A stretch of 64,000 bases of DNA from an uncultured Eubacteriales bacterium (GTDB lineage Bacteria > Bacillota > Clostridia > Oscillospirales > Acutalibacteraceae). Shown here piece after piece: positions 17,198 through 25,074 of the stretch. The translations under genes and the position numbers were made by a program. The notes beneath the pieces were generated by a model, which did not search any database, was not told the origin of the DNA, and worked only from the letters and a program-made list of their open reading frames with translations. How positions within the stretch are numbered: the first letter of the stretch is position 1; every line of letters starts with the position of its first letter. The stretch lies in the NCBI GenBank assembly GCA_934464615.1, contig CAKSKA010000011.1:1-64000 (forward strand), written 5' to 3'.

Positions 17198-17479
17198 ATG
17201 AAACTGACTTTAATGGATTTTAACGGGGAATTAATTGAATCTCAGATGATTATGGTTCCTTTAAATATTTCTAACGTGGGAATTTTGCAGCCTATAACGG
17301 ATTATAAATGCATAAGTTACGATTTTCCGATTATAGGAAAATCGGCAATTGCAATAAGCGACACTTTTAATAAAAGTTATTTAATGTGTGACATAAACGG
17401 TCAAAATTTACATATTGCGGTAGAATTCAGTGCAAAAGAAAAGAACGAAATTAAAAAAATTTTAAACAAAATAGGTTGA
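17198..17479 (+). CDS. Small protein of unknown function upstream of the integrase-fold gene
   Basis: 93 residues from ATG 17198 (GGGAG upstream). It is predicted beta-rich (MKLTLMDFNGELIESQMIMVPLNI...) with a C-terminal basic helix (SAKEKNEIKKILNKIG). It may be in the same transcript as the 20-residue ORF, and its stop overlaps the TTGACA of the next promoter. Not recognised; a co-regulator of the neighbouring repressor-like protein is possible. Confidence 0.55.
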   Translation: MKLTLMDFNGELIESQMIMVPLNISNVGILQPITDYKCISYDFPIIGKSAIAISDTFNKSYLMCDINGQNLHIAVEFSAKEKNEIKKILNKIG

Positions 17480-17505
17480 CAAAACTATGCGACTGTTGTT
17501 ATAAT
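17476..17505 (+). promoter_or_regulatory. Consensus promoter with operator copy 2 in its spacer
   Basis: TTGACA (17476-17481), an 18-nt spacer and TATAAT (17500-17505). The motif TGCGACTGTTGT (17488-17499) fills the spacer right up to the -10. It drives the integrase-fold gene 31 nt downstream, a classic layout for negative autoregulation. Confidence 0.8.
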
Positions 17506-17535
17506 TACAGTTAGTAACGAAGGGAGGGATGTTAC

Positions 17536-18384
17536 GTGAATTGCAAACAATTGTACGACAGGCATAGTTCGGAGTTTTCAAAGCAAACAGGATTCACTTT
17601 TGAAAAGTTATGTAAAAAGATTGATGAAAAAAATATTGCATTGCAGTCGCTTACCTTTGACGATTTTGCGGATATTTTATATGAAATGCATGGAAACACA
17701 ACGGTAAGTACTACGCTGTTGCGGCAATCAATGTCCTGTTTGTTGTCTATTTATAGGTTGTCGGATATAAACCCTCCGCAATGGACAGAAAATATGGATA
17801 TATATGAAATATCTTCAAAAATTATTTCGCGCCAAAAAGACTGGGGATTTTTTAAGGATATTAATTCCGTTATTTCGCACATAGATAAATTAAATTGGGG
17901 TACTTTTGTTAATGATGCAAAGGTAGCGTACATTCTTGCGTTCCATAATGTACTGTCTGCGGAAGCGGTTGAAATTAAGAAAAATGACATTGATTTGAAT
18001 AAAAAAACCATTAAAACGTCCAAACACGGTGTTCTGTCATTTTCGGATTTTGAAATGAAAATAATTGACGAATATATAAATTGTAATTATTACACGACAC
18101 CGGTTGACGGAAGGAAAATATTTTTGGAATCATCGGAATATCTTTTCAGGCCTGTTAACGGTAGGGGAGATAAAATGACTGCTGTCGGTCTTAGAACAAA
18201 ACTGAAAAAAGTTAATGACGGCTTTAAAAGCAAAGATATATATCCCTTACTTTCAACCGAAAAGTTGTCCGTAAACGGTGACTTTTACAGGGTATATACT
18301 TATAACATAAGTCCGTTTGTTTTTGATAAAAACAGAAAGGTGCAGTATAATCAATACGTAGATACTTTTTGGAAGCAACGGTAA
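17536..18384 (+). CDS. Integrase-fold DNA-binding protein without recombinase active site (MrpR-like candidate repressor)
   Basis: 282 residues from GTG 17536 (GGGAGGG upstream). Residues about 25-75 look like the SAM-like core-binding domain of tyrosine recombinases. Residues about 115-165 follow the recombinase pattern (AFHNVLSAEAVEIKKNDIDLNKKTI aligns with the usual TGLRisE...w.DIdl segment), but the catalytic Arg is absent (Ser/Ala instead). No HxxR or Tyr nucleophile motif is visible at the C-terminus. SPbeta's master repressor MrpR (YopR) is such a catalytically dead integrase-fold protein. The promoter with an embedded operator and two more copies nearby support a repressor role. The homology is inferred from pattern; a true but divergent integrase is the alternative. 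Confidence 0.6.
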   Translation: MNCKQLYDRHSSEFSKQTGFTFEKLCKKIDEKNIALQSLTFDDFADILYEMHGNTTVSTTLLRQSMSCLLSIYRLSDINPPQWTENMDIYEISSKIISRQKDWGFFKDINSVISHIDKLNWGTFVNDAKVAYILAFHNVLSAEAVEIKKNDIDLNKKTIKTSKHGVLSFSDFEMKIIDEYINCNYYTTPVDGRKIFLESSEYLFRPVNGRGDKMTAVGLRTKLKKVNDGFKSKDIYPLLSTEKLSVNGDFYRVYTYNISPFVFDKNRKVQYNQYVDTFWKQR

Positions 18385-18409
18385 AGGTGTTGCATTTTAA
18401 AATGCATAC

Positions 18410-18450
18410 TTGACCGTTGTTTTTAAACGCGCAATATACAACAGTCGCAC
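18410..18450 (+). promoter_or_regulatory. Promoter with operator copy 3 (inverted)
   Basis: TTGACC (18410-18415) and an AT-rich -10 (AATATA, 18433-18438; 17-nt spacer). ATATACAACAGTCGCAC at 18434-18450 is the reverse complement of the extended copy 1 (17 of 17). It overlaps the -10/start region of the 18468 gene. Confidence 0.65.
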
Positions 18451-18467
18451 AGAGGAGCAAAAAAATC

Positions 18468-18653
18468 ATGTCTTTATTTCACACAAAGAAAAACTGTATA
18501 AAAAACGGAATATGGGAAAGCGGTATATTTGTATGCCGCAAATGTAACAGCATAATAGCATATGCTTACAAAACGGAAAACGGCATAAATGTGGTAAACT
18601 TTCCTAATTACAAAAACGCAATTGTTAAAAAACCGGATTCGTATTTAAAATAA
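18468..18653 (+). CDS. 61-residue phage-region protein
   Basis: Starts at ATG 18468 with AGAGGAG upstream. Contains one CRKC pair and Lys-rich ends; beta-hairpin-like middle (GIFVCRKCNSIIAYAY). Controlled by a promoter carrying operator copy 3. It is the last gene before the chromosomal DUF6110 gene. Could be a small early or anti-repressor protein; no family recognised. Confidence 0.55.
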   Translation: MSLFHTKKNCIKNGIWESGIFVCRKCNSIIAYAYKTENGINVVNFPNYKNAIVKKPDSYLK

Positions 18654-18673
18654 TTTTTTAAATACGTACGTTA

Positions 18674-18702
18674 TTGCAAACATTGCGGCGGTGTGGTATA
18701 AT
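18674..18702 (+). promoter_or_regulatory. Promoter for the DUF6110 / P-type ATPase genes
   Basis: TTGCAA (18674-18679), 17 nt, TATAAT (18697-18702), 33 nt before the start codon. Confidence 0.75.
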
Positions 18703-18735
18703 ATAGCCGAAAAATATAAAAGGAGGTTGTTTTAA

Positions 18736-19002
18736 ATGAAATGTGTATGGGGTAAGCTTGGATTATTTGCCGGAGGAGTGCTTTTCGGAACGGCCGGCCT
18801 TAAAATTCTGAGCAGTAAAGAGGCTAAAAAAGTCTATACATATACCACCGCCGCGGCGCTTCGCGCAAAAGATGATATTATGACGACCGTTACTGCCGTA
18901 AGGGAAAATGCGGAAGATATTCTTGCCGACGCTAAGGCGCTCAACGAGAAGCGCGCCGCCGAAACGGAAACAGAGGTTATCGAAGATACCGCTGCGGAAT
19001 GA
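18736..19002 (+). CDS. DUF6110 family protein
   Basis: 88 residues: a Gly-rich N-terminal helix (WGKLGLFAGGVLFGTAGLKIL) that may insert in or lie on the membrane, then an amphipathic helix (KKVYTYTTAAALRAKDDIMTTV...) and an acidic tail. DUF6110 genes are typically next to P1B-type ATPases, as here. AGGAGG precedes the ATG. A helper role for the transporter is inferred from linkage. Confidence 0.75.
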   Translation: MKCVWGKLGLFAGGVLFGTAGLKILSSKEAKKVYTYTTAAALRAKDDIMTTVTAVRENAEDILADAKALNEKRAAETETEVIEDTAAE

Positions 19003-19316
19003 ACAAATAAATTTCGGATGAGTGTAGTTCCGTTTTGTTCGGTCCCGTATACACTTAATGGGCTGTTGCATTAAGGAAAATGCATAAACAAAAAGTTCTC
19101 GAATAACTTTTGGCTCCATCTGATGAGGGAACCGTCGAGTGAAACGAGATTGTGAGAGATATTAAAGTTTTTATTTGTTTAAAACTTTTCTCTCATTCCG
19201 TCACGGTTTACACCGTGACGCCTTCCTAATAAAATGGAGGCTTGTTTCATGCGGATTATTCTTGATGCGACAGTCCTTAATTTTTATTTGCATTAAATTT
19301 TCGGAGATGCAGTTTT
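19003..19316 (+). promoter_or_regulatory. Structured leader before the P-type ATPase gene
   Basis: This 314-nt gap holds several stems: AAAAGTT/AACTTTT (about 19091-19111), a long hairpin TGAGAG...AAAGTTTT/AAAACTTT...CTCTCA (about 19152-19195) and GTCACGG/CCGTGAC (about 19200-19219). Its spacing to the next gene suits a metal-responsive leader, but no known riboswitch class (NiCo, yybP-ykoY and others) could be matched by eye. Confidence 0.4.
19249..19296 (+). CDS. 15-residue leader ORF candidate
   Basis: MRIILDATVLNFYLH with GGAGG 8 nt upstream. It lies after the leader hairpins and ends 20 nt before the ATPase start. It could be a leader peptide coupling translation to the ATPase. Short length makes chance possible. 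Confidence 0.35.
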   Translation: MRIILDATVLNFYLH

Positions 19317-21398
19317 ATGAAATGCTTGGTATTGCACGAATCGCAGGGCAGACTGCGCGTGCATTTATGTATAAACAGAATGAGTCTTCATTCTGCCGAT
19401 GTTCTTGAATATTATCTGCGCGGCGTTTCGGGCGTTACCGACGTTAAGGTTTACGATCGCACCTGCGATGCTACGGTTATATACAGCGGCGCGCGGTCAG
19501 ACGTTATAAAGGCTTTTGCTGCTTTTTCGCCGAAAAAGGCCGAAACCGAGGTAGCACTTCCCGAGCATACTGCGCGAGAGCTTAACCGCGAGTTTGAGGA
19601 TAAGCTGGTTTTGATGATTATAAAGCGCTTTTCTTCAAAGCTTTTTCTGCCGCTGCCGCTGCGCTCGGCAATTGCGGTCTGCCGTTCGCTTCATTATATA
19701 AAAGAAGGATTAAAGGCACTGCTGAAGGGCAGGCTTTCCGTATCGGTGCTTGACGCCACGGCGGTTACCGTATCGCTTTTGCGGCAGGATTTTAATACCG
19801 CAGCGTCAGTTATGTTTATGCTGCGGCTTGGCGAGTTGCTTGAAGAATGGACGCATAAAAAATCTGTTTCGGATCTCGCAGGCGCTATGTCGCTTAACGT
19901 AGATAAGGTATGGCTTAAAACCGAAGAACAGGAGATTTTAGTCCCGATAAACGATATTTCGGCAGGAGATAAAATAATAGTCCGCACGGGCAATCTTATT
20001 CCGCTTGACGGTAAGGTGGTTTTCGGCGACGCTATGGTAAATCAGGCTTCAATGACAGGCGAATCCCTGCCTGTTAAAAAGAGTGCGGGCAGTTACGCAT
20101 ATGCCGGAACGGTTGTCGAAGAGGGCGAGTGCATAATTGCGGTTGAAAGAACTGTGGGCGGCGGGCGTTACGACCGTATCGTTCATATGATTGAAGAGTC
20201 CGAAAGGCTTAAATCCACTGCCGAGGACAAGGCATCGCACTTAGCCGACAGACTCGTTCCCTACACCCTCGGCGGAACGGCGCTTACTTATTTATTAACA
20301 CGCAACCCGATAAAAGCGCTGTCAGTGCTTATGGTGGACTTTTCCTGCGCCTTAAAGCTTTCAATGCCGATAGCTGTAATATCGGCAATGCGCGAAAGCA
20401 GTAAACATAACGTTTCGGTCAAGGGCGGACGCTTTTTAGAGGCGGTGGCTAAGGCGGACACAATTGTCTTTGATAAAACAGGAACACTCACCTTTGCAAC
20501 TCCGCGCGTGGCAAAAATTGTGACGTTCGGAGGACGCCGGGAAAACGATATGCTGCGGCTTGCCGCCTGCCTTGAGGAGCATTATCCGCACTCGCTGGCG
20601 AACGCCGTTGTTGAAGAAGCGGCAAAGCGCGGACTTAACCATGAGGAATACCACTCAAGCGTTGAATACGTTGTGGCGCACGGTATTTCAAGCACGGTTG
20701 AGGGTAGAAAGGTAGTTATAGGCAGCTATCATTTCGTATTTGAGGACGAGGGCTGCGTAATTCCTGAGGACGAAATGGATAAGTTTGACGGTATTTCCGA
20801 TGAATACTCCCATCTTTATCTCGCTGTTTCGGGGGTTTTAAAGGCAGTTATTTGTATTTCGGATCCGCTGCGCCCCGAGGCTGCCGAAGTTGTTTCGGCA
20901 TTGCATAAAGCCGGCATTAAAAAGGTTGTAATGATGACCGGCGATAACGAAAAAACCGCCGCTGCGGTGGCGCACGCCGTTGGTGTGGATGAATATCACG
21001 CTGAGGTTCTGCCCGAAGATAAGGCGGAGTTTATCCGCTGTGAAAAGGCGGCCGGACATACCGTTATTATGATAGGCGACGGCGTTAACGATACCCCCGC
21101 ACTTTCCGAGGCAGATGTGGGCATAGCCATAAATACGGGTGCTGCAATCGCCAGGGAAATTTCGGATATAACCGTTTCTTCAAGCGATCTGTTCAAGCTT
21201 TTAAAGCTGCGTGAAATTTCGGTAGCGCTTATGGCACGCATAAATAAAAACTACCGCTTTATCGTAGGATTTAATTTTCTGCTTATAGTCTGCGGCGTTA
21301 CCGGTGTAATTCAACCCACAACATCGGCACTGCTGCACAATATGTCCACCCTTGGCATAAGCATTAAGAGTATGACAGACCTATTGCCCGAAGAATAA
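19317..21398 (+). CDS. P1B-type (heavy-metal) P-type ATPase with unusual metal-site motif
   Basis: 693 residues. The N-terminal 75 residues look like a degenerate HMA fold without the CxxC pair. The actuator loop TGES is at about 247, DKTGTLT (phosphorylated Asp) at about 386, TGDNEKT at about 541 and GDGVND at about 587. The transmembrane metal motif reads DFSCALKLSMP instead of CPC, so the conserved proline before Cys is missing, and the usual HP dipeptide region reads EHYPHSLA. This group differs from classic Cu/Zn pumps, so the metal cannot be named; some related SPC pumps are linked to Mn or Fe. It probably exports a metal ion using ATP. GGAGATG precedes the start. Confidence 0.85.
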   Translation: MKCLVLHESQGRLRVHLCINRMSLHSADVLEYYLRGVSGVTDVKVYDRTCDATVIYSGARSDVIKAFAAFSPKKAETEVALPEHTARELNREFEDKLVLMIIKRFSSKLFLPLPLRSAIAVCRSLHYIKEGLKALLKGRLSVSVLDATAVTVSLLRQDFNTAASVMFMLRLGELLEEWTHKKSVSDLAGAMSLNVDKVWLKTEEQEILVPINDISAGDKIIVRTGNLIPLDGKVVFGDAMVNQASMTGESLPVKKSAGSYAYAGTVVEEGECIIAVERTVGGGRYDRIVHMIEESERLKSTAEDKASHLADRLVPYTLGGTALTYLLTRNPIKALSVLMVDFSCALKLSMPIAVISAMRESSKHNVSVKGGRFLEAVAKADTIVFDKTGTLTFATPRVAKIVTFGGRRENDMLRLAACLEEHYPHSLANAVVEEAAKRGLNHEEYHSSVEYVVAHGISSTVEGRKVVIGSYHFVFEDEGCVIPEDEMDKFDGISDEYSHLYLAVSGVLKAVICISDPLRPEAAEVVSALHKAGIKKVVMMTGDNEKTAAAVAHAVGVDEYHAEVLPEDKAEFIRCEKAAGHTVIMIGDGVNDTPALSEADVGIAINTGAAIAREISDITVSSSDLFKLLKLREISVALMARINKNYRFIVGFNFLLIVCGVTGVIQPTTSALLHNMSTLGISIKSMTDLLPEE

Positions 21399-21564
21399 CA
21401 TAAATTAACCTCAAATGCAAAAGCAGTGCGTAAGAATACGGCAAAATAAGAACGGCATTTACGGCTTTTTTGTCTATATTCTGTCCGAATTTGACACAAG
21501 CATAATATTAAAGCAAATAACAGAAATACTTTTTATATAGTGGCACAAGGAAGTAGGAGTTAAA

Positions 21565-22479
21565 ATGCAAATAGACGTTGTAAAGAAATCGGTTTTATCA
21601 AGCGACAAACGCCATATGCTGTCAGGTATTGTTTACGTACCGCAGGGCGAAATACGCGGATATTTCCATGTTGTACACGGGATGACGGAACATATAGCAA
21701 GATATAACGATTTTATGCGGCATATCGCGTCGCAGGGATTTATATGCTTCGGATATGATAATTTGGGACACGGCAATACCGCAAACAATACGGACGAACT
21801 CGGATTTATTGCTGAGGCTGACGGCTGGAAATACTTGATTGCAGATGTCGCCGAGTTTTCAAACGCCGTAAGAAAAGATTACGGCGAGGATAAGCCGTAT
21901 TATTTAATGGGGCACAGTATGGGTTCGTTTATTGCAAGAAACGCCGCAGTATATTCCGTTAATCCTAAAAAACTTGTTGTTATGGGTACGGGCGGACCTC
22001 GGCCGGAATCGGTTTTCGGTTTGGCAATTATAAAAATAATAATCGCTTTAAAGGGCAAAAAACATATTTCCGATTTCCTGTACAAAATAACTTTCGGCTC
22101 GTATACCAATCGTTTTTCGGATACCGATCCGAATTGTTGGCTTACAAAAGATGAAGCGGTACGAAAAAAATACAGTCAAGATCCGTTTTGTAATTTTAAG
22201 TTTACGGCAGGCGCTATGTACGACCTTATAAAACTTAATATGAGGGCAAACAGCCGTGAGTGGTTTAATAAGGCGGCCGGCAAGATGCCGATACTGCTTG
22301 TGTCCGGCGCAGATGATCCTGTGGGAGCATACGGCAAGGGCGTTAAAAAGGTTTTCGACAGGCTTAAAAAGCACGGCGCGGACGTAAATATGATTTTGTA
22401 TGAAAATTGCCGCCATGAAATTTTAAATGACGGCAGTGCCGTTAAAGTTACACAGGATATACTGGATTTTATAAAGTAA
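21565..22479 (+). CDS. Alpha/beta hydrolase, monoacylglycerol-lipase-like
   Basis: 304 residues, cytoplasmic (no signal). HGMTEHIARYNDF with GYDNLGHG is the family's N-terminal signature; the nucleophile is Ser in GHSMGS (about 117), with Asp in GADDPVGAYG and His in NCRHEIL as the rest of the triad. Serine aquaporin/lysophospholipase-like family; likely hydrolyses mono- or lysolipids. GGAAGTAGGAG precedes the ATG. It appears monocistronic, with a shared palindromic terminator downstream. Confidence 0.85.
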   Translation: MQIDVVKKSVLSSDKRHMLSGIVYVPQGEIRGYFHVVHGMTEHIARYNDFMRHIASQGFICFGYDNLGHGNTANNTDELGFIAEADGWKYLIADVAEFSNAVRKDYGEDKPYYLMGHSMGSFIARNAAVYSVNPKKLVVMGTGGPRPESVFGLAIIKIIIALKGKKHISDFLYKITFGSYTNRFSDTDPNCWLTKDEAVRKKYSQDPFCNFKFTAGAMYDLIKLNMRANSREWFNKAAGKMPILLVSGADDPVGAYGKGVKKVFDRLKKHGADVNMILYENCRHEILNDGSAVKVTQDILDFIK

Positions 22480-22554
22480 AGTAAGGCATTGCAACAAAAA
22501 TACAGGTGGGTTCTGTCTGCCGGACTTGCTTTGCACGTTACCGAATATAATAGT

Positions 22555-22590
22555 AAAAGCTGTAAAAACAATTGTTTTTACAGCTTTTTT
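22555..22590. terminator. Bidirectional terminator
   Basis: A perfect 34-bp palindrome (AAAAGCTGTAAAAACAA and its complement, 22555-22588) with A and T runs at the ends. It lies between the hydrolase and the convergent AraC gene. Confidence 0.8.
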
Positions 22591-22611
22591 ATTTGCATTT
22601 TAAATGTCTGC

Positions 22612-23361
22612 TTACATCATATTTTTGCGATATTGCGTAGGCGAAGTCCCATAAGCATTGCGGAAAGCCCTGCAAAAATGGTATACGCTTGAAAAACCGC
22701 AGCTGTCGGATATTGCGGTTACGCTGTCATCTGTAGAACAGAGCATATGTTTTGCGTTTTTCAGGCGTATGTCTATTATATATTGTTTCGGCGTAGTGCC
22801 GTAGTGCTTTTTAAACAGTTTTCGCAGATACACTTCGCTTATGCCGATAGATTTTGCTAAATCGGTATTTTTTATTTCACTGTCGTAAAAGTTTTTGTTT
22901 ATGTACTGCACGGCAGGGAACAGTATGTTTTGTCCGCCTGATTCTCCCTGCAGCATATCGAGAATTTCGTACAGTGCGTGCAGTTGCTTTATGTTATTGT
23001 TTTCAAACATAACGCTTTTTGAAAGTCTTGAAAATGCAATTAAATATTTTTCGGTATTATCGCACGGTACTACTATAAAGTCATTAATTTTGCTGTCGTC
23101 GGTACATTCAAAATTTATTACCGGAAAATAGCCTGTCTCGTTACCGTAGATTGTATAACTTTGTCCTTTAGGCAAAATTACAGCGTGATTTGCGTCGGAT
23201 ACATAGCTTTTGCCATTCATGCGATAGGTTATTTTACCCGAAGTGCAGAATGAGATACCGTATGTTTTACGGTTGGTCATGACGTCATGCCGACCTTGTT
23301 TTGAATACACGGTAAGCGTATCGGTAACGCGAATAGCGGTTATGTCGGACAGTTTGTTCAT
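22612..23361 (-). CDS. AraC-family transcriptional regulator
   Basis: 249 residues: an N-terminal cupin-like sensor (SGKITYRMNGKSY...HAVILPKGQSYTI) and a C-terminal double helix-turn-helix (about 145-245; KSIGISEVYLRKLFKKHYGTTPKQY and ISDSCGFSSVYHFCRAFRNAYGTSPTQYRK). Divergent from the SDR/dehydroquinase-like pair across 176 nt, so it probably activates them in response to a sugar or sugar-acid. Confidence 0.85.
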   Translation of the reverse strand: MNKLSDITAIRVTDTLTVYSKQGRHDVMTNRKTYGISFCTSGKITYRMNGKSYVSDANHAVILPKGQSYTIYGNETGYFPVINFECTDDSKINDFIVVPCDNTEKYLIAFSRLSKSVMFENNNIKQLHALYEILDMLQGESGGQNILFPAVQYINKNFYDSEIKNTDLAKSIGISEVYLRKLFKKHYGTTPKQYIIDIRLKNAKHMLCSTDDSVTAISDSCGFSSVYHFCRAFRNAYGTSPTQYRKNMM

Positions 23362-23537
23362 AATATCACCGTTTTAGTCAAATGAATTTAATATCACATA
23401 TTATAATATATCATATTTTGCAAAAATTCAAATAAAATTACAAAAAACAGTATTAAAAATGTTAAAATTATATCGTTTTGATTATTGCATTAAAATTAAA
23501 TGTAACCTATTATATAAGTAAGCAAGGGGGAATTAAA

Positions 23538-24305
23538 GTGGATTTCAATTTTAACGGTAAAACGGCAATCTCTACAGGCGCAGCGTCCGGAATGGGCTTG
23601 CTTTTTGCGCAAAACTGGGCAAGGCTTGGCGGTAATGCGGTAATGTGCGATGTTAATGCAGCCGTCCTGAGTGAAAAAGTTGATGAAATTAACGCGCAGG
23701 GTAAAGGGAAGGCCATGGGGGTTTTGTGCGATGTGAGGGATTACGGCAGCGTTTGCGCCGCAAGGGATACAGCGGTGGAAAAGTTCGGCAGTATTGACGT
23801 AATGTGTAATTTTGCAGGCGGTACGGCTGTGCGTATGCAAAATGTAGACAGGGCAAAATATCCGGATTTTCCCGATGTACCGATAGATGTTTACGATTGG
23901 GGAATTGATGTTAATTTAAAAGGGCCTTTTTATTTTGCACATGCTGTTTTAAAACAAATGCGGGAGCAAAAAAGCGGACTTATCGTTAATATCGGTTCTA
24001 TAACAGGTGCGGAAGGCGACGGCTACGGTATGGATTACCCCACATCCAAAGCCGGACTTATGTACGGCCTTACAAAGTCGGTTGCACAGTTCGGCGCAAA
24101 ATACGGAATACGCTGTGTTTGCGTATCTCCCGGCCCCGTCCTTACAAGAAAAGCCATGGCAGGTATGAAAACGCTCTTGGGACGCGCCGCCGATCCGCAG
24201 GAAATAGTGGATTTGGTTTTGTTTGTTGCATCTCCCCACGGGCAGTTTATAAACGGCGAAAACATAATGATAGACGGCGGTAGAAACGCCATGAGCCGAG
24301 GTTAA
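23538..24305 (+). CDS. Short-chain dehydrogenase/reductase (SDR)
   Basis: 255 residues from GTG 23538, chosen for AGGGGG at 8 nt; upstream frame extension has no site. NAD(P) motif TGAASGMG (about 13-20), NNAG equivalent NFAGG, catalytic Ser in NIGSITG, and Tyr/Lys in YPTSKAG. C-terminal ...NGENIMIDGGRNAMSRG is typical. It acts with the next gene (1-nt gap), under the divergent AraC regulator. Substrate probably a hydroxy-acid or cyclic polyol; not certain. Confidence 0.85.
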   Translation: MDFNFNGKTAISTGAASGMGLLFAQNWARLGGNAVMCDVNAAVLSEKVDEINAQGKGKAMGVLCDVRDYGSVCAARDTAVEKFGSIDVMCNFAGGTAVRMQNVDRAKYPDFPDVPIDVYDWGIDVNLKGPFYFAHAVLKQMREQKSGLIVNIGSITGAEGDGYGMDYPTSKAGLMYGLTKSVAQFGAKYGIRCVCVSPGPVLTRKAMAGMKTLLGRAADPQEIVDLVLFVASPHGQFINGENIMIDGGRNAMSRG

Positions 24306-24306
24306 A

Positions 24307-25074
24307 ATGAAAAAATTTTTAATAGACGGCAGACCGACAGTTACAGTAATGGTGCAGTCGCGGACTTTAAAACGGGCAGCTGAACTTATAGAAAAGGGCT
24401 TAAGCGGCGGAGCCGACGCTTTCGGCATCCAAATTGAGCAGATGGATAAAAAGTTCCGCACCGAAGAAAACTTTAAAATGCTGTTTGAAACAACGGGAGG
24501 AAAACCTGCCTATATTACAAATTACCGCACTGCCTTAAATACAGGTATGACCGACAGTGAATTGGCACAGGACATAATTAATTCCGCCCGTTACGGCGGC
24601 ACGCTTATAGACGTTATGGGGGATTTATTTTGTCCGTCAAAGGATGAAATAACTTTAGATGCTTCTGCCGACAAAAAACAGCGCGAATTGATTGAAAAGA
24701 TACATTCCTACGGCTCGCAGGTGCTTATATCGTCGCATACATATAGATTTTTAAATACAGATGAGGTGCTTAAAATTGCCGAAATACAAGCAAACCGCGG
24801 TGCAGATGTAATTAAAATAGTAACGGCTGCCGAAACACCGGAGCAGCTTTACGAAAATTTTGAAATTACCGCAAGACTTAAAAGGGAACTTGATAAACCG
24901 TTTTTATTTTTGTGCGTTGGGGAATATTGTAAAAAGCACCGCATTACAGCACCGCTTATATGCGACGGACCGTTTTTATGCGTAGCCGAGTACGATGAGT
25001 TGGCAACGCCTGTACAACCGCTTTTAAGCAAAGTAAGGGAAACGGTTGATACCGTTTATAAAAATATCCGCTAA
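24307..25074 (+). CDS. Type I 3-dehydroquinase-like (AroD-like) protein
   Basis: 255 residues forming a TIM-barrel of the class I aldolase type. The catalytic His is in SSHTYRF (about 140) and the Schiff-base Lys in GADVIKIVTAA (about 165), the arrangement of type I dehydroquinate dehydratases. The gene is in a catabolic operon with an SDR, not with shikimate genes, so it may dehydrate dehydroquinate or a related compound in quinate/cyclitol breakdown. It ends by overlapping the convergent AraC gene by 4 nt. Confidence 0.75.
   Translation: MKKFLIDGRPTVTVMVQSRTLKRAAELIEKGLSGGADAFGIQIEQMDKKFRTEENFKMLFETTGGKPAYITNYRTALNTGMTDSELAQDIINSARYGGTLIDVMGDLFCPSKDEITLDASADKKQRELIEKIHSYGSQVLISSHTYRFLNTDEVLKIAEIQANRGADVIKIVTAAETPEQLYENFEITARLKRELDKPFLFLCVGEYCKKHRITAPLICDGPFLCVAEYDELATPVQPLLSKVRETVDTVYKNIR

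Noticed and set aside
18654..18735. Attachment site at the right edge of the phage element
   Set aside because: No tRNA gene or direct repeat with the visible left part was found; the other end is outside the window.
19120..19145. CTGATGA and GAAAC resembling a hammerhead ribozyme core
   Set aside because: The sequence between them cannot form stem II, and no flanking stems I/III with a cleavage site were found.
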